Assembly (NCBI RefSeq): GCF_001888165.1
Contig: NZ_CP015455.1
Coordinates: 2,846,001 to 2,910,000 of the forward strand
Reading direction: 5' to 3'
From: Syntrophotalea acetylenica
GTDB taxonomy: Bacteria; Desulfobacterota; Desulfuromonadia; Desulfuromonadales; Syntrophotaleaceae
DNA length: 64,000 nucleotides
This document shows positions 53,500 to 62,297 of the stretch, piece after piece; the first letter of the stretch is position 1; every line of letters starts with the position of its first letter. The notes under the pieces are model-generated. The model saw only the letters and a list, made by a program, of their open reading frames with translations. It ran no database searches and had not been told where the DNA came from. The position numbers were made by a program, and so were the translations under genes.

Positions 53500-53822
53500 A
53501 CCATCCGCCAATTGCTCCACAGCAAAAAAATCCCGCATTGGCTGCCGGCAATGCCGACACCCTGGCCCGCGAAACGCTTGATCTTCCTTATCCATACCGC
53601 AGCAGCGCTACCGATCCGAAAGGACGAAGCCGCACCGCGGCGGACTTTCTGTGCTGGGCAGCAATATCGTCCCCTCCGAATCCTGCCATCGCCTGCAAAG
53701 CGTGCGTAAAACATTTATAGTATGAGAGACAGGGTGCTGACTCACACCCGGCAATCAGCAGAAACTTTAAGCCACTACAGGTGACTTCGGTCCGAGACAA
53801 CCATCATGGGAGCGCGACAGAC
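53500..53822. other. Intergenic stretch without a supported gene (323 bp)
   Basis: An 80-codon plus-strand frame begins inside the nitroreductase gene but has low-complexity Pro/Ala composition and no ribosome site. The part near 53705-53720 (AACATTTATAGTATGAG) is AT-rich and may hold the promoter of the VOC gene. Confidence 0.5.
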
Positions 53823-54203
53823 ATGAAATACGAGATGATTCACAGCTGCATCCGGGTCCTCGACCTGAAAAAATCCGAACATTTCTACCAGCAGGCCTTC
53901 GGCTTCGAAATTTCCCGGCGACTCGATTTCCCGGAACAGAAGTTTACCCTTTCCTATCTGCGCAGCTCAGGAGGCAGCTTTGAACTGGAACTGACCTGGA
54001 ATCACGACCGCACCAGCCCCTATCAGGCCGGCGACGGCTATTCCCACCTGGCGGTAGGGGTCAAGGACCTGCTGGCATCTCACAGGCAGCATGAGGCGCT
54101 GGGCTTTACCCCCGGGCCCCTCAAAGGACTGGCAGGTGGCGAACCCAAATTCTACTTTCTAAAGGATCCGGACGGTTACATGGTGGAGGTCGTCAGAATC
54201 TGA
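53823..54203 (+). CDS. gloA: VOC family protein, glyoxalase I-like
   Basis: 126 residues. Begins MKYEMIHSCIRVLDLKKSEHFYQQAFGFE (His8 as first metal ligand), with SFELELTWNHD, YSHLAVGVKDL and FYFLKDPDGYMVEVV (last Glu ligand). The length and pattern match lactoylglutathione lyase, which detoxifies methylglyoxal. Some close VOC relatives have other substrates, so the symbol is provisional. ATG 53823 fits the family start. Confidence 0.82.
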   Translation: MKYEMIHSCIRVLDLKKSEHFYQQAFGFEISRRLDFPEQKFTLSYLRSSGGSFELELTWNHDRTSPYQAGDGYSHLAVGVKDLLASHRQHEALGFTPGPLKGLAGGEPKFYFLKDPDGYMVEVVRI

Positions 54204-54376
54204 TGCCCATCGACCACCCTTTCCGACTGTGCATTTGAACAGTCAAAAAGGGGTAAACGTCCCGCCATTTTTACGGAAAGCCACGTGGTGGATTCGAGGC
54301 CGGGCAGGTATAGTCCAACCATAGACAAAACGCTCCGCAGAGCGATACAACACACGGTTTAAAACCTCCATCTTTT

Positions 54377-54415
54377 GCGCGTTGCCTCCACCTCCAGGAC
54401 AACGCGCTTTTTTTT
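54377..54415 (+). terminator. Intrinsic terminator
   Basis: Stem GCGCGTTG/CAACGCGC with a 15-nt loop and eight T directly after, on the plus strand. It is 170 bases past the VOC stop. Confidence 0.8.
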
Positions 54416-54540
54416 GTCCATTACCCCTGTGCACCCGCACCATCCCACCCCGCGCGAAAAAAAACAGGCAAGCGCCATATCCGGCCGCAGAGGCACGCAA
54501 CATGCAATGTTGCCGGGATCTGGATCAACACTTTTCAGCT

Positions 54541-54612
54541 GGGTTTCACCCGGAAACAACTCTTTTCCCATACAAAACCTGCGCTGTATCCATCCGCGGT
54601 TACCGGATGAAC
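54541..54612. repeat. Dispersed repeat element, copy C (inverted)
   Basis: Read on the minus strand it gives CCGCGGATGGATACAGC, then TTTTGTATGGGAAAAGAG and TTTCCGGGTGAAACCC, aligning along its length with copy B. It lies just before pilT. Confidence 0.65.
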
Positions 54613-54653
54613 ACGAGCTGCCCTGACGAAACAGGGCCACTGGGGACAAAATC

Positions 54654-55697
54654 ATGGCAAAAATCGATTCTCTGTTCAAAATTTTGAAAGACAAGGGAGG
54701 CTCCGACCTGCATCTTTCAGCAGGAAATCCGCCGCTCATACGCCGATCGGGTGATTTGGAGCCGATCATGAGCCAGGCCCTCGGTCACGAGCAGAACAAG
54801 GCCCTGCTGTACGAGATCATGAGCGAAACACAACGCAAAACCTATGAGAATACCCGCGATCTTGACTTCGCCTATGAGGTCGCGGAGCTGAAATCGCGTT
54901 TTCGCGCCAATATCTTCATGGGGCGGCTCGGCATCAGCGCAGTGTTCCGCCTCATCCCTGCGGAAATCCTCAGCGCCGAACAACTCGGTTTGCCGCCGAC
55001 CGTGCTCAATCTGACCCGCTTCAAAAAAGGTTTGGTGCTGGTCACCGGGCCGACCGGCAGCGGCAAGTCAACCACGCTGGCAGCCATGATCGACCACGTC
55101 AACAAAACCCGCAAGGATCACATCCTGACTGTGGAGGACCCCATCGAGTTCGTGCATCTCAGCCAGCAGAGCCTGATCAATCAGCGCGAAGTGGGCCGGC
55201 ACACCCGCTCCTTCGCAGCAGCCCTCAAGGCGGCACTGAGGGAAGATCCCGATTTGATTCTGGTCGGGGAGATGCGCGATCTGGAAACCATCGAGCTGGC
55301 CATCACCGCCGCCGAGACCGGGCATCTGGTGTTCGGCACCCTGCATACCAGCAGCGCCGCCAAAACCGTGGATCGCATCATCAACGTGTTCCCCACCAAC
55401 CAGCAGGAACAGGTCCGCACCATGCTCGGCGAGTCTCTCAAGGGGGTCATCGCCCAGCAACTGCTGCGGACGGTGGACGGCAAACGCTGCGCCGCCCTCG
55501 AAATCCTTTCGGTGACCCCTGCGGTCTCCAACCTGATTCGCGAAGGCAAGACCTTCCAGATACCCTCGGTGATCCAGACCGGCAAAAATCAGGGCATGCA
55601 GCTCATGGATCAGGCCATCCAGGACCTGCTGAACGCGGGAAAAATCACCCGGGAAGAGGCGCAGAAGTTCGCGGCCAACAAGGCTTTGTTTCAGTAG
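54654..55697 (+). CDS. pilT: Type IV pilus retraction ATPase PilT
   Basis: 347 residues. GGSDLHLSAGNPPLIRR at the N-terminus, Walker A GPTGSGKSTTLA, Asp box EDPIEFVH, Walker B ILVGEMRDLETIELA and His box TGHLVFGTLHTSSAAKTVDR, with the AIRNLIRE-like C-terminal motif SNLIREGKTFQ. It drives pilus retraction. Only the partner gene at 55718 accompanies it; no other pil genes are in the window. Confidence 0.96.
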   Translation: MAKIDSLFKILKDKGGSDLHLSAGNPPLIRRSGDLEPIMSQALGHEQNKALLYEIMSETQRKTYENTRDLDFAYEVAELKSRFRANIFMGRLGISAVFRLIPAEILSAEQLGLPPTVLNLTRFKKGLVLVTGPTGSGKSTTLAAMIDHVNKTRKDHILTVEDPIEFVHLSQQSLINQREVGRHTRSFAAALKAALREDPDLILVGEMRDLETIELAITAAETGHLVFGTLHTSSAAKTVDRIINVFPTNQQEQVRTMLGESLKGVIAQQLLRTVDGKRCAALEILSVTPAVSNLIREGKTFQIPSVIQTGKNQGMQLMDQAIQDLLNAGKITREEAQKFAANKALFQ

Positions 55698-55717
55698 CAA
55701 ACCCAACAGGAGCAGGC

Positions 55718-56167
55718 ATGGACGATCAAAAAATCGCCAAGAACCGCAGGCCGGTGTTCTTTACCCTGGCCAACGGTTCCGGATTGGAGGGAGAGGTTTT
55801 TCTCAGTCTTTACGAAGCCCGCCGGCCTGGCCCGCAGCGCGTCGGCGAACTGCTGAACGGAAGAGAAACTTTTCTGCCGGTAAAAACCGCCGCCGGGACT
55901 CTCCACCTGAATGTCGCCAACATTGTCCGGGCCACGACACCTTCAGCGGAAGAACTGCACGAACTGATGACTTTGGGGAAAAGGTACCACGTCGGGATCA
56001 CCACCCTTTGCGGACAGGAAATCACCGGCGACATTTTCGTCGATCTCCCGCAGCACCGCAGCCGGGTAAGCGATTACCTCAACAGGCCGAACCGGTTCAT
56101 TCCGGTTGTCATGCCGGGCAGCGTTGTCTATGTGGCGCGCAAATTTATTCTCTCGGTGCGGGATTAG
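55718..56167 (+). CDS. Conserved hypothetical protein downstream of pilT
   Basis: 149 residues with beta-rich repeats: GSGLEGEVFLSLYEARRPGPQRVGELLN, FLPVKTAAGTLHLNVANI, and KRYHVGITTLCGQEITGDIFVDLP, ending SVVYVARKFILSV. The two similar 'Gxxl.G.vf' modules suggest an internal duplication of a PilZ- or Sm-like barrel, but no family is claimed. It follows pilT by 20 bases with CAGGAGCAGGC and ends in a terminator. Confidence 0.75.
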   Translation: MDDQKIAKNRRPVFFTLANGSGLEGEVFLSLYEARRPGPQRVGELLNGRETFLPVKTAAGTLHLNVANIVRATTPSAEELHELMTLGKRYHVGITTLCGQEITGDIFVDLPQHRSRVSDYLNRPNRFIPVVMPGSVVYVARKFILSVRD

Positions 56168-56171
56168 CAGC

Positions 56172-56199
56172 AAGGCCCCGTCGGTAGACGGGGCCTTTT
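56172..56199 (+). terminator. Intrinsic terminator of the pilT unit
   Basis: Stem AAGGCCCCGTC/GACGGGGCCTT, 4-nt loop GGTA, then TT in the plus direction (the stem itself ends in T), 4 bases after the stop. Confidence 0.8.
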
Positions 56200-56228
56200 G
56201 TCAAACGGGCAATTGATCGTGTTATGCG

Positions 56229-57065
56229 CTACTGTTTGTCCCAGATCACACGGTTGACCTTGAGATCCGCGTCACGCTGCACGGTACGATGGTAGGTCAC
56301 CGCCGGCTTGCCGAACAACATGACATACACAATCTGGTGAGATTCGGGAATGCCGAGCCGGATGCCGAGATCCGGAAGCATATCGACCATGGCCCACTTG
56401 GCCAGGCCGTCCCAAAGGGTGCCCAGACCCATGGTCGCTGCCATCATTTCGAAGGTGGTCATGGCGATGAAACCATCCGCCATCGGTGTCGGCGCCTTGG
56501 CGTCGACGGACACGATCAACAGGTGGGGAGCCTTGCGGAAAAGGATATCCGCGCCTTTGTCCCAGGCCCGCAGAATGCCACCGTAGAATTCCTTGCCCTT
56601 GGGCAGCCGCTCTTCCGCGACCAGTGTCCGGATGCCTTCCATGGTCGCGTGCTTGACCTGCTCCATGGTCTGCTGGTCCTCGATCACCGTAAACAGAACC
56701 TTGCGGGAATTGACGCCGGTGGGTGCGTGGGTGGCGATTCGGAGCAGCTCGTCGACAGTTTGTGCATCGACCGGCTCATGTTTGAAGCGCCGGATGGAGC
56801 GCCGCCCCTTGATAAGGGTTTCCATCTGCGCTGCCGAGGGGAAATTCCCGGCCAGCGGCAGGCTGGCTTCCGGCTTCAGGCCCAATATCCCCAGAGCGCC
56901 GGTCGGACAGACCGCCAGACAGTGCTGACATTCGATGCATTTCTCCTCTTTGTCTTCACCAACGCAGGGTACCCCCTCCCCCATGGCCAAAACATTCAAC
57001 GGGCAATCGCGAACACACTGTTCGCAGCGGGTGCACTTGTCGCTGTCTATCCTCAAGTCGAGCAT
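56229..57065 (-). CDS. Ferredoxin-fused nitroreductase
   Basis: 278 residues. A 2[4Fe-4S] ferredoxin domain at the N-terminus (CTRCEQCVRDCP and CIECQHCLAVCP) is joined to a nitroreductase domain (GRRSIRRFKHEPV, ATHAPTGVNSRKVLF, TFEMMAATMGLGTLW). Electrons probably pass from a ferredoxin partner through the clusters to FMN. The substrate is unknown. ATG 57065 follows GGAGG; the longer upstream frame is not conserved. Confidence 0.92.
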   Translation of the reverse strand: MLDLRIDSDKCTRCEQCVRDCPLNVLAMGEGVPCVGEDKEEKCIECQHCLAVCPTGALGILGLKPEASLPLAGNFPSAAQMETLIKGRRSIRRFKHEPVDAQTVDELLRIATHAPTGVNSRKVLFTVIEDQQTMEQVKHATMEGIRTLVAEERLPKGKEFYGGILRAWDKGADILFRKAPHLLIVSVDAKAPTPMADGFIAMTTFEMMAATMGLGTLWDGLAKWAMVDMLPDLGIRLGIPESHQIVYVMLFGKPAVTYHRTVQRDADLKVNRVIWDKQ

Positions 57066-57397
57066 ACCGTCCTCCATGCCGGAAAGATGCCGCGGTGCGG
57101 CGTTGTCCTTTGCTGTTTTTTTAACATGGCAACGGAGCAAGGACAAGGACGGAAAAAGCATTCATGAAGCAACGATGCCAGCCGCCCCCCCTTTGACATC
57201 CCGCAAACTTGAATGATCTTTTGGCGGGGTTAGGCGGCGGACCAGGCAGGCGGGGCGCGGGGGCTAAATCGTCGTCCTTTGACGACACGATTGGCAGGGA
57301 AATCCTCGGGATTTTCGCGGTGGAATGAAGTGCGCCGGGATAGCAACGTGCCGAAGCCGTCGGGCGGATCATGTCGCCGGAAGGAAACAGGAAAAGA
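57066..57397. other. Intergenic region (332 bp), no gene
   Basis: No supported ORF in either strand and no clear terminator after the response regulator. It presumably holds the ferredoxin-nitroreductase promoter. Confidence 0.5.
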
Positions 57398-58753
57398 TCA
57401 CTGGTTCTTGAAAAGACTCGGCACGACATGATGTCGTCCCAGCAATTTATAAAATTCGGTGCGATTGCGGCCGGCCAACCGTGCCGCGTGAGCGACATTG
57501 CCACGGGTGAATTGCATGAGCCTGACCAGGTAGTCCTGCTCGAACTGGCGGCGGGCTTCACTGAAGGCAGGAATTTTTTCGATATTTTCATGGATGGCAT
57601 CAGCCACCAGCGAAGCCGAAATCAGCGAAGTGGTACTCAGAGCCAACCCCTGCTCGACCACGTTGATCAATTGCCGCACATTGCCCGGCCAGGACGCCGA
57701 AATCAGCGCCTCCATCGCCTCCGGCGCGAAACCGGTAACTTTTTTTCCACTGCGAACAGCGAATTTTTGCAGAAAATGATTGGCCAGAAGCGGTATGTCC
57801 TCACGCCGTTCGGCAAGGTTGGGCAATTCGAGGGAAACCACATTGAGACGGTAGTAAAGGTCCTCGCGAAAACGCTCGCTGGCTATTTCTTCTTCGAGAT
57901 TGCGGTGGGTCGCACTGATGATCCGGACGTCGACGGAGGTGGTGGCCACCGAACCGACCGGCCGCATCTGTTTTTCCTGCAGCACCCGCAGCAGCTTGAC
58001 CTGCAATGACAGGGGCATGTCCCCGATCTCATCGAGGAACAGGGTGCCACCTTCCGCCGAGCGGAACAGCCCCGGATAATCCTTCATGGCGCCAGTAAAG
58101 GCTCCTTTGGTGTGACCGAACAGTTCCGATTCGAGCAGGGTATCGGGAATGGCCCCGCAATTGACGGCGACAAAAGGCTTTGCGGCCCGGACGCTGGCCT
58201 TGTGAATGGCGCGGGCGATCAACTCCTTGCCGGTACCGCTCTCGCCTCGGACCAGCACAGCCGCTTCGCTTTGCGCGGCCAGTCTCGCCTTGCTCAGAAG
58301 GTCTTCCATGAGCGGACTTTTGGTAATGATTTCGCTACGCCAGGACTCTCCGTGTGCCCCTTGCGCTTCCGGAGGGGCTCCCGAAATGCGCAGGGCGCGC
58401 CGGATTTCCTCCAGCAGCACCTTGCTGTCCAAAGGCTTGGTAAGAAAGCTGAACACGCCGCGTCGGGTCGCATCGACCGCATCGGGAATGGAGCCGTGCG
58501 CGGTCAGGATGATCACCGGCAAGGACGCCTGGCGGCCGCGAATGGCGTCAAACAGGGACATGCCGTCCATCCCCGCCATGCGCAAATCGGTAATCACCAG
58601 ATCGGGACGCAATACCGGTATTTTGGCCAGAGCCTCCTCGCCGCTTTCTGCAATGTGCACCTCGTAATCGGCGCCTCGCAGGCGAATCGACAACAGGCGC
58701 AGCAAATCGGTGTCGTCATCCACCAACAACAGACGTTGCTTGTCTTCTTTCAT
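57398..58753 (-). CDS. glrR: GlrR/QseF-like sigma-54 response regulator
   Basis: 451 residues: receiver (LLLVDDDTDLLRLL, phospho-Asp in LVITDLRMAGMDG, KPLD), AAA+ (GESGTGKE, GHTKGAFTGA, LFLDEIGDMP) and C-terminal Fis-type HTH (RGNVAHAARLAGRNRTEFYKLLGRH). GAFTGA is intact, so it should drive sigma-54 transcription. It is last in a gene order (kinase, small lipoprotein, regulator) that matches the enterobacterial glrK-qseG-glrR unit, from which the symbol is borrowed. Targets here are unknown; no GlmY-like RNA was seen. Confidence 0.9.
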   Translation of the reverse strand: MKEDKQRLLLVDDDTDLLRLLSIRLRGADYEVHIAESGEEALAKIPVLRPDLVITDLRMAGMDGMSLFDAIRGRQASLPVIILTAHGSIPDAVDATRRGVFSFLTKPLDSKVLLEEIRRALRISGAPPEAQGAHGESWRSEIITKSPLMEDLLSKARLAAQSEAAVLVRGESGTGKELIARAIHKASVRAAKPFVAVNCGAIPDTLLESELFGHTKGAFTGAMKDYPGLFRSAEGGTLFLDEIGDMPLSLQVKLLRVLQEKQMRPVGSVATTSVDVRIISATHRNLEEEIASERFREDLYYRLNVVSLELPNLAERREDIPLLANHFLQKFAVRSGKKVTGFAPEAMEALISASWPGNVRQLINVVEQGLALSTTSLISASLVADAIHENIEKIPAFSEARRQFEQDYLVRLMQFTRGNVAHAARLAGRNRTEFYKLLGRHHVVPSLFKNQ

Positions 58754-58782
58754 TGGTATCCTCGAAGGTCGCCGGCGAAAAG

Positions 58783-59337
58783 CTAACGCTCGGATTCGCG
58801 CTGGCGCAGAATTTTTTCGATATTTTCCAGAGCCCGGAGTTTTTCCTGGAGTTCGCGATTTTTGATCTCCAGCTCCCGACCGCGGGTTTCCAGATCCTGG
58901 GCCTGCTGGCGGGCCCTGTCGCGCTCTGAGGTCAGCTGCAGCTGTTCCGCAAGCCGGCCTTCCAGCATCGAGGCTAGAACCAGCAGCCGCTGATCGCCCG
59001 GCTCCCGCCGGCGATAATCCCTCAGCAATTCAAGTGCCAGCTGGCGATCCGCCTGAGAACGCCCCGGCTGCACCGCCAGGGCCACCAGCTGGAAAAGGGT
59101 TTCGTCATCGGGGTGGCGGCGGTAGGTCTGGCGCAACCGCGTCATCTCCCTGGCGGCCTTTGCGGGGCTCAGGGTTTGGGCTTTTTGGTAGTCGTCCAGC
59201 GCGGTCTCGACGGTCATGCTCCCGTTCGGCAACTGTGGCCAGGTCACGCGGGGAAAGACGCCGCAGCCGGCCGTCGACGCCAGCAGCAGCAGTGCGACAA
59301 TGCTTCGCACACAGCCGGTCGTACCCGTTGGCTTCAT
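58783..59337 (-). CDS. qseG: QseG-like lipoprotein
   Basis: 184 residues. Signal peptide with lipobox STAGC (Cys25), a helical repeat-like middle (LSPAKAAREMTRLRQTYRRHPDDETL) and a C-terminal coiled coil (ETRGRELEIKNRELQEKLRAL). It overlaps the kinase stop by ATGA and is 29 bases before the regulator. In enterobacteria QseG is an outer-membrane lipoprotein that binds and modulates GlrK; the same role is inferred from position, since sequence identity to QseG is not visible by eye. Confidence 0.72.
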   Translation of the reverse strand: MKPTGTTGCVRSIVALLLLASTAGCGVFPRVTWPQLPNGSMTVETALDDYQKAQTLSPAKAAREMTRLRQTYRRHPDDETLFQLVALAVQPGRSQADRQLALELLRDYRRREPGDQRLLVLASMLEGRLAEQLQLTSERDRARQQAQDLETRGRELEIKNRELQEKLRALENIEKILRQRESER

Positions 59338-60779
59338 GATTCTCCCTCTTGTTCCGCAAGTGGCAGTTTCACCCTGAAACAGGCGCCCCCCAAAGGGCTG
59401 TCCAGAACCTCGATACTGGCCCCGTGATCGCGCGCGTATTCCTGCACGATGGACAGGCCAATACCGGTACCCTGAACAGGCCCGAGCACGGGGGAGCTCC
59501 CCTGGTAAAACGGCTTGAAAATGTTCTTCCGCTCCTCCGCGGGAATGCCCGGCCCCGAATCGGACACCTCCAGCAAGGCCTTGTCACCTTCCCTGCAAAG
59601 CATGATCCGGACAACCCCGTCGACGGGAGTATACTTGACGGCATTGGTCAACAGATTATCCACCAGGTTGCGCAGGCGTTCCCGATCCCCGAACAGCGTC
59701 AAATCCTCCATATCCAGTTTCAGATCGAGATTTTTCTTGAGTATCGCCGGCCTCTGGGATGCGGCAATGCCTTTGATAAGCGGCACCATTGGGACGGCGC
59801 CGCCACGAAACGGCGATATCCTGGCCTGCATGCGGCTGAAACCAAGCAGATCGTCGATCAGCTTGTGCAGCTGGCGACCGTTTTTCCGCAGAATCAAGGC
59901 AATCTCCCGTTGCTGGTCGTTGAGAGGGCCGACCTCTTCTTCGGCCAGCAATTCCGTCCCTTCGCGAATCGAAGCCAACGGCGTTTTCAGTTCGTGGGAA
60001 ACATGGGAAATAAATTTTCTCTTATCTTTTTCCACCGCATCGAGGCGCTGCCGCAGCCAATCCAGACGGGTGCCCAGAAACCGCAGGTCGTCCGGTCCGC
60101 CGACTTCGACGGGCGAGGCAAAATCGCCCTCGCCGAGACGGGAAATGCCCCGGTTTATCTGGCGGATGGGACCGGTAATGCGCCGCGCAAAAAAAGCCGT
60201 GAACAGCCCGGTAACCGGTACCAGCAGTACGGCCAGCCAAAGCAGCATGCGCCGTGCACGGGTGGTCGAGGACCGCAGCGCGTCGACTTCACGGACAACC
60301 AGCTGCTGACTTTCATCGTGCAGACCCCGGGCCAGACGATTGAGTTCGTCAAACCCCTCCAGAAAGGCCTGATCGTGAGTGAGAGCCTGACCGTTTCCCT
60401 GCAACGCGAGATACAGCTGCCGTTCAGCGTCTGCCAGTTGCCGCAGGCGCTGCTGTTGATCGGGCTGCAACGGCAGCGCCCTGAGGTTCTCGATGGAAAC
60501 CGCAAATTCCTTGTGCTTTTCCTCGATGCCGGCCAGCAGCTCGGCGGCACGCAACACCTGATACTGGCGCACACGCCGTTCCAGGGCCAGCAACTGTTCA
60601 ACCAGATTGCGGCTCTCCTGCACCACCGACACCGAACGGTATACGGCCTGCGATCCGCGTCGCGCCAGGCGATCCAGAAAAAATTCGGCATTGATCATGG
60701 CCAGGTTAAAGGGCAGGGCCACCATGGCGAAACCGATCAATACCAGAGATAGAAACGATTTGGGACGCAGCGGGTGCAT
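59334..60779 (-). CDS. glrK: GlrK/QseE-like sensor histidine kinase
   Basis: 481 residues. Two membrane helices (FLSLVLIGFAMVALPFNLA; MLLWLAVLLVPVTGLFTAFF) flank a helical periplasmic domain. HAMP, HisKA (FISHVSHELKTPLASI, phospho-His in SHELKTP) and HATPase (NLLTNAVKYTP, DSGPGIPAEE, GTGIGLSIV) follow. The layout matches GlrK. It starts 32 bases after the upstream radical SAM stop, so that gene probably shares the operon. Confidence 0.92.
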   Translation of the reverse strand: MHPLRPKSFLSLVLIGFAMVALPFNLAMINAEFFLDRLARRGSQAVYRSVSVVQESRNLVEQLLALERRVRQYQVLRAAELLAGIEEKHKEFAVSIENLRALPLQPDQQQRLRQLADAERQLYLALQGNGQALTHDQAFLEGFDELNRLARGLHDESQQLVVREVDALRSSTTRARRMLLWLAVLLVPVTGLFTAFFARRITGPIRQINRGISRLGEGDFASPVEVGGPDDLRFLGTRLDWLRQRLDAVEKDKRKFISHVSHELKTPLASIREGTELLAEEEVGPLNDQQREIALILRKNGRQLHKLIDDLLGFSRMQARISPFRGGAVPMVPLIKGIAASQRPAILKKNLDLKLDMEDLTLFGDRERLRNLVDNLLTNAVKYTPVDGVVRIMLCREGDKALLEVSDSGPGIPAEERKNIFKPFYQGSSPVLGPVQGTGIGLSIVQEYARDHGASIEVLDSPLGGACFRVKLPLAEQEGES

Positions 60780-60811
60780 GATTCGCCGTTCACATTCTCC
60801 TGTCGCCGCAA

Positions 60812-62140
60812 TCAGGCCGGCAGCGGCCAGTCGGTCTCATATCCTTCGGGAAAGAACTGCTCCCGCGTGCGATTGAAATAGCCGTATTGCAAACGCGGAA
60901 TGCGCTGTTTGAGAAGACGCAGCATCTCGACCATTCCCAGACCCTCTCCCGCCAGCCCCATGGCCCGGCAATAAAAGTCCGGGTCGATGCTCAGGTTGCG
61001 CATCTGGATCAGATCGACGCCGGCGTCCTCCACCAGATCCCCGAGAGCCGCGACCTCCTCGGAGAGATCGTTAAGACCGGGGAAAACCAGATAGTTGATC
61101 ATGGTGAACAGGCCATGACTTTTGGCCCTCCGCAATGATTCGCAAACCTGGGCGAGGGAATAACCACAGGGGCGGTGATAGGCCGTGTAAAAATGTTCCT
61201 GCACCGAATTCATCGACACCCGGATGGAGTCGATGCCGGCTTCCGCCAGTCGTTCGACGGCATCGGGGTCGGAAGCGTTGGAGTTGAAATGGATGGTGCC
61301 GCGCGCGGTGCGCCGCCGCATCTCGCGCACCGCCTCGCAGATGGTATCCGCCTGCAGAATAGGATCGCCCTCGCAGCCCTGGCCGAAAGAAACGATGGCA
61401 TTTTCCGCCTGTTCCAGATGCGGCACGGCTATTTGGCAAAGTTCTTCAACCGTCGGCACGAAGGTGATGCGTTCCTGGCTGGAGGGGCAGCAATCGGCTT
61501 CCTGCAGGGAAATGCACCCCAGGCAGCGGGCGTTGCACACCGGCGAGGTCGGCAATGGCGCCTCCCAGCGCCGGAAAAACAGGTTCTTGGCAGCGAAACA
61601 GTGATAATCCAGAGCACAGCGGGCCAGTTGTTCGAGCAGGCGGTTTTCGGGATGGGCGCGCAGCATTTTTTGGACCAGCGGATCGAGCTTGCGATCGTCG
61701 AAATGCTCCGGCTCCCACTGGGTATTGCGGTCAACCCGCACCGCGGCGGCGTAGAACCGCTGTTCCTCGACACACCAGCCGACAGCCGTGTAGGACCACA
61801 GGGGCAACTGCACCTGCTTGTCGCCATAGGCGGCGGCCGGCAGCAGGGTGCGGGTATAGCCCGGGGTCAGAAAGGCCGATACCGCCTGAGCTTTGCCACC
61901 GCCGTAATGACGCGGCAGTTTGCGCAGAGTGACGGCGCGCCCGTTGCGCCCGTCGCATCCGACCGGCGGGGTACCGGGAATCGTAAAAAGGCGGCTGCCG
62001 GCAGGCAGCGGAACAAGCTCCCCGGGGCGGGGCAGCCGGGTGTTTCCGCCGTTCATACCGGCCATAAGCAGATCAGGATATTCAAATACTTCGCCGTTGG
62101 CGTCGGCCACCACGGCAAGGATGGTCTTGTTGCTTTTCAT
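60812..62140 (-). CDS. Radical SAM protein
   Basis: 442 residues. A ~200-residue N-terminal region without clusters (VFEYPDLLMAGMNGG, RLFTIPGTPPVGCDGRNG) precedes the radical SAM motif CNARCLGC, with FGQGCEGDPILQ in place of the usual GGEP and then SIRVSMNSV. The C-terminus is short, with no SPASM Cys set. Function unknown; this fused N-terminal region is unusual. ATG 62140 follows AGAGGATTCTGCCGC. It is the first gene before the GlrK-like operon. Confidence 0.85.
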   Translation of the reverse strand: MKSNKTILAVVADANGEVFEYPDLLMAGMNGGNTRLPRPGELVPLPAGSRLFTIPGTPPVGCDGRNGRAVTLRKLPRHYGGGKAQAVSAFLTPGYTRTLLPAAAYGDKQVQLPLWSYTAVGWCVEEQRFYAAAVRVDRNTQWEPEHFDDRKLDPLVQKMLRAHPENRLLEQLARCALDYHCFAAKNLFFRRWEAPLPTSPVCNARCLGCISLQEADCCPSSQERITFVPTVEELCQIAVPHLEQAENAIVSFGQGCEGDPILQADTICEAVREMRRRTARGTIHFNSNASDPDAVERLAEAGIDSIRVSMNSVQEHFYTAYHRPCGYSLAQVCESLRRAKSHGLFTMINYLVFPGLNDLSEEVAALGDLVEDAGVDLIQMRNLSIDPDFYCRAMGLAGEGLGMVEMLRLLKQRIPRLQYGYFNRTREQFFPEGYETDWPLPA

Positions 62141-62297
62141 GCGGCAGAATCCTCTTTTTTTCGATACGATAACCACTTAGACCGCACAGCATAGCACAGG
62201 CAATTGCGCGAGGGAATAGCGTGCCGGCACAATCCCGGCCCGTCGTACATCGATTTTCCCCTTTTCTCGGCCATGATCCTCGGCTATGCTGGCCGCC

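Larger units (their letters stand above)
54204..54653. other. Intergenic region (450 bp) with terminator and repeat, possible small RNA
   Basis: No supported ORF. Between 54240 and 54376 are local stems (CGCTCCGCAGAGCG; AACC...GGTT flanking it), followed by a good plus-strand terminator at 54377. This would suit a short non-coding transcript or the 3' region of the VOC mRNA. The right part holds repeat copy C and presumably the pilT promoter. Confidence 0.4.

Noticed and set aside
53478-53720. 80-codon ORF after the nitroreductase
   Set aside because: It starts inside the nitroreductase gene, has low-complexity composition and no ribosome site.
54242-54310. Possible c-di-GMP/cGAMP (GEMM) riboswitch
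   Set aside because: GGGGTAAAC, GGAAAGCCACG and GCCGGGCAGGT recall GEMM strands, but the tetraloop helix and the spacing do not fit, and no regulated gene start follows directly.
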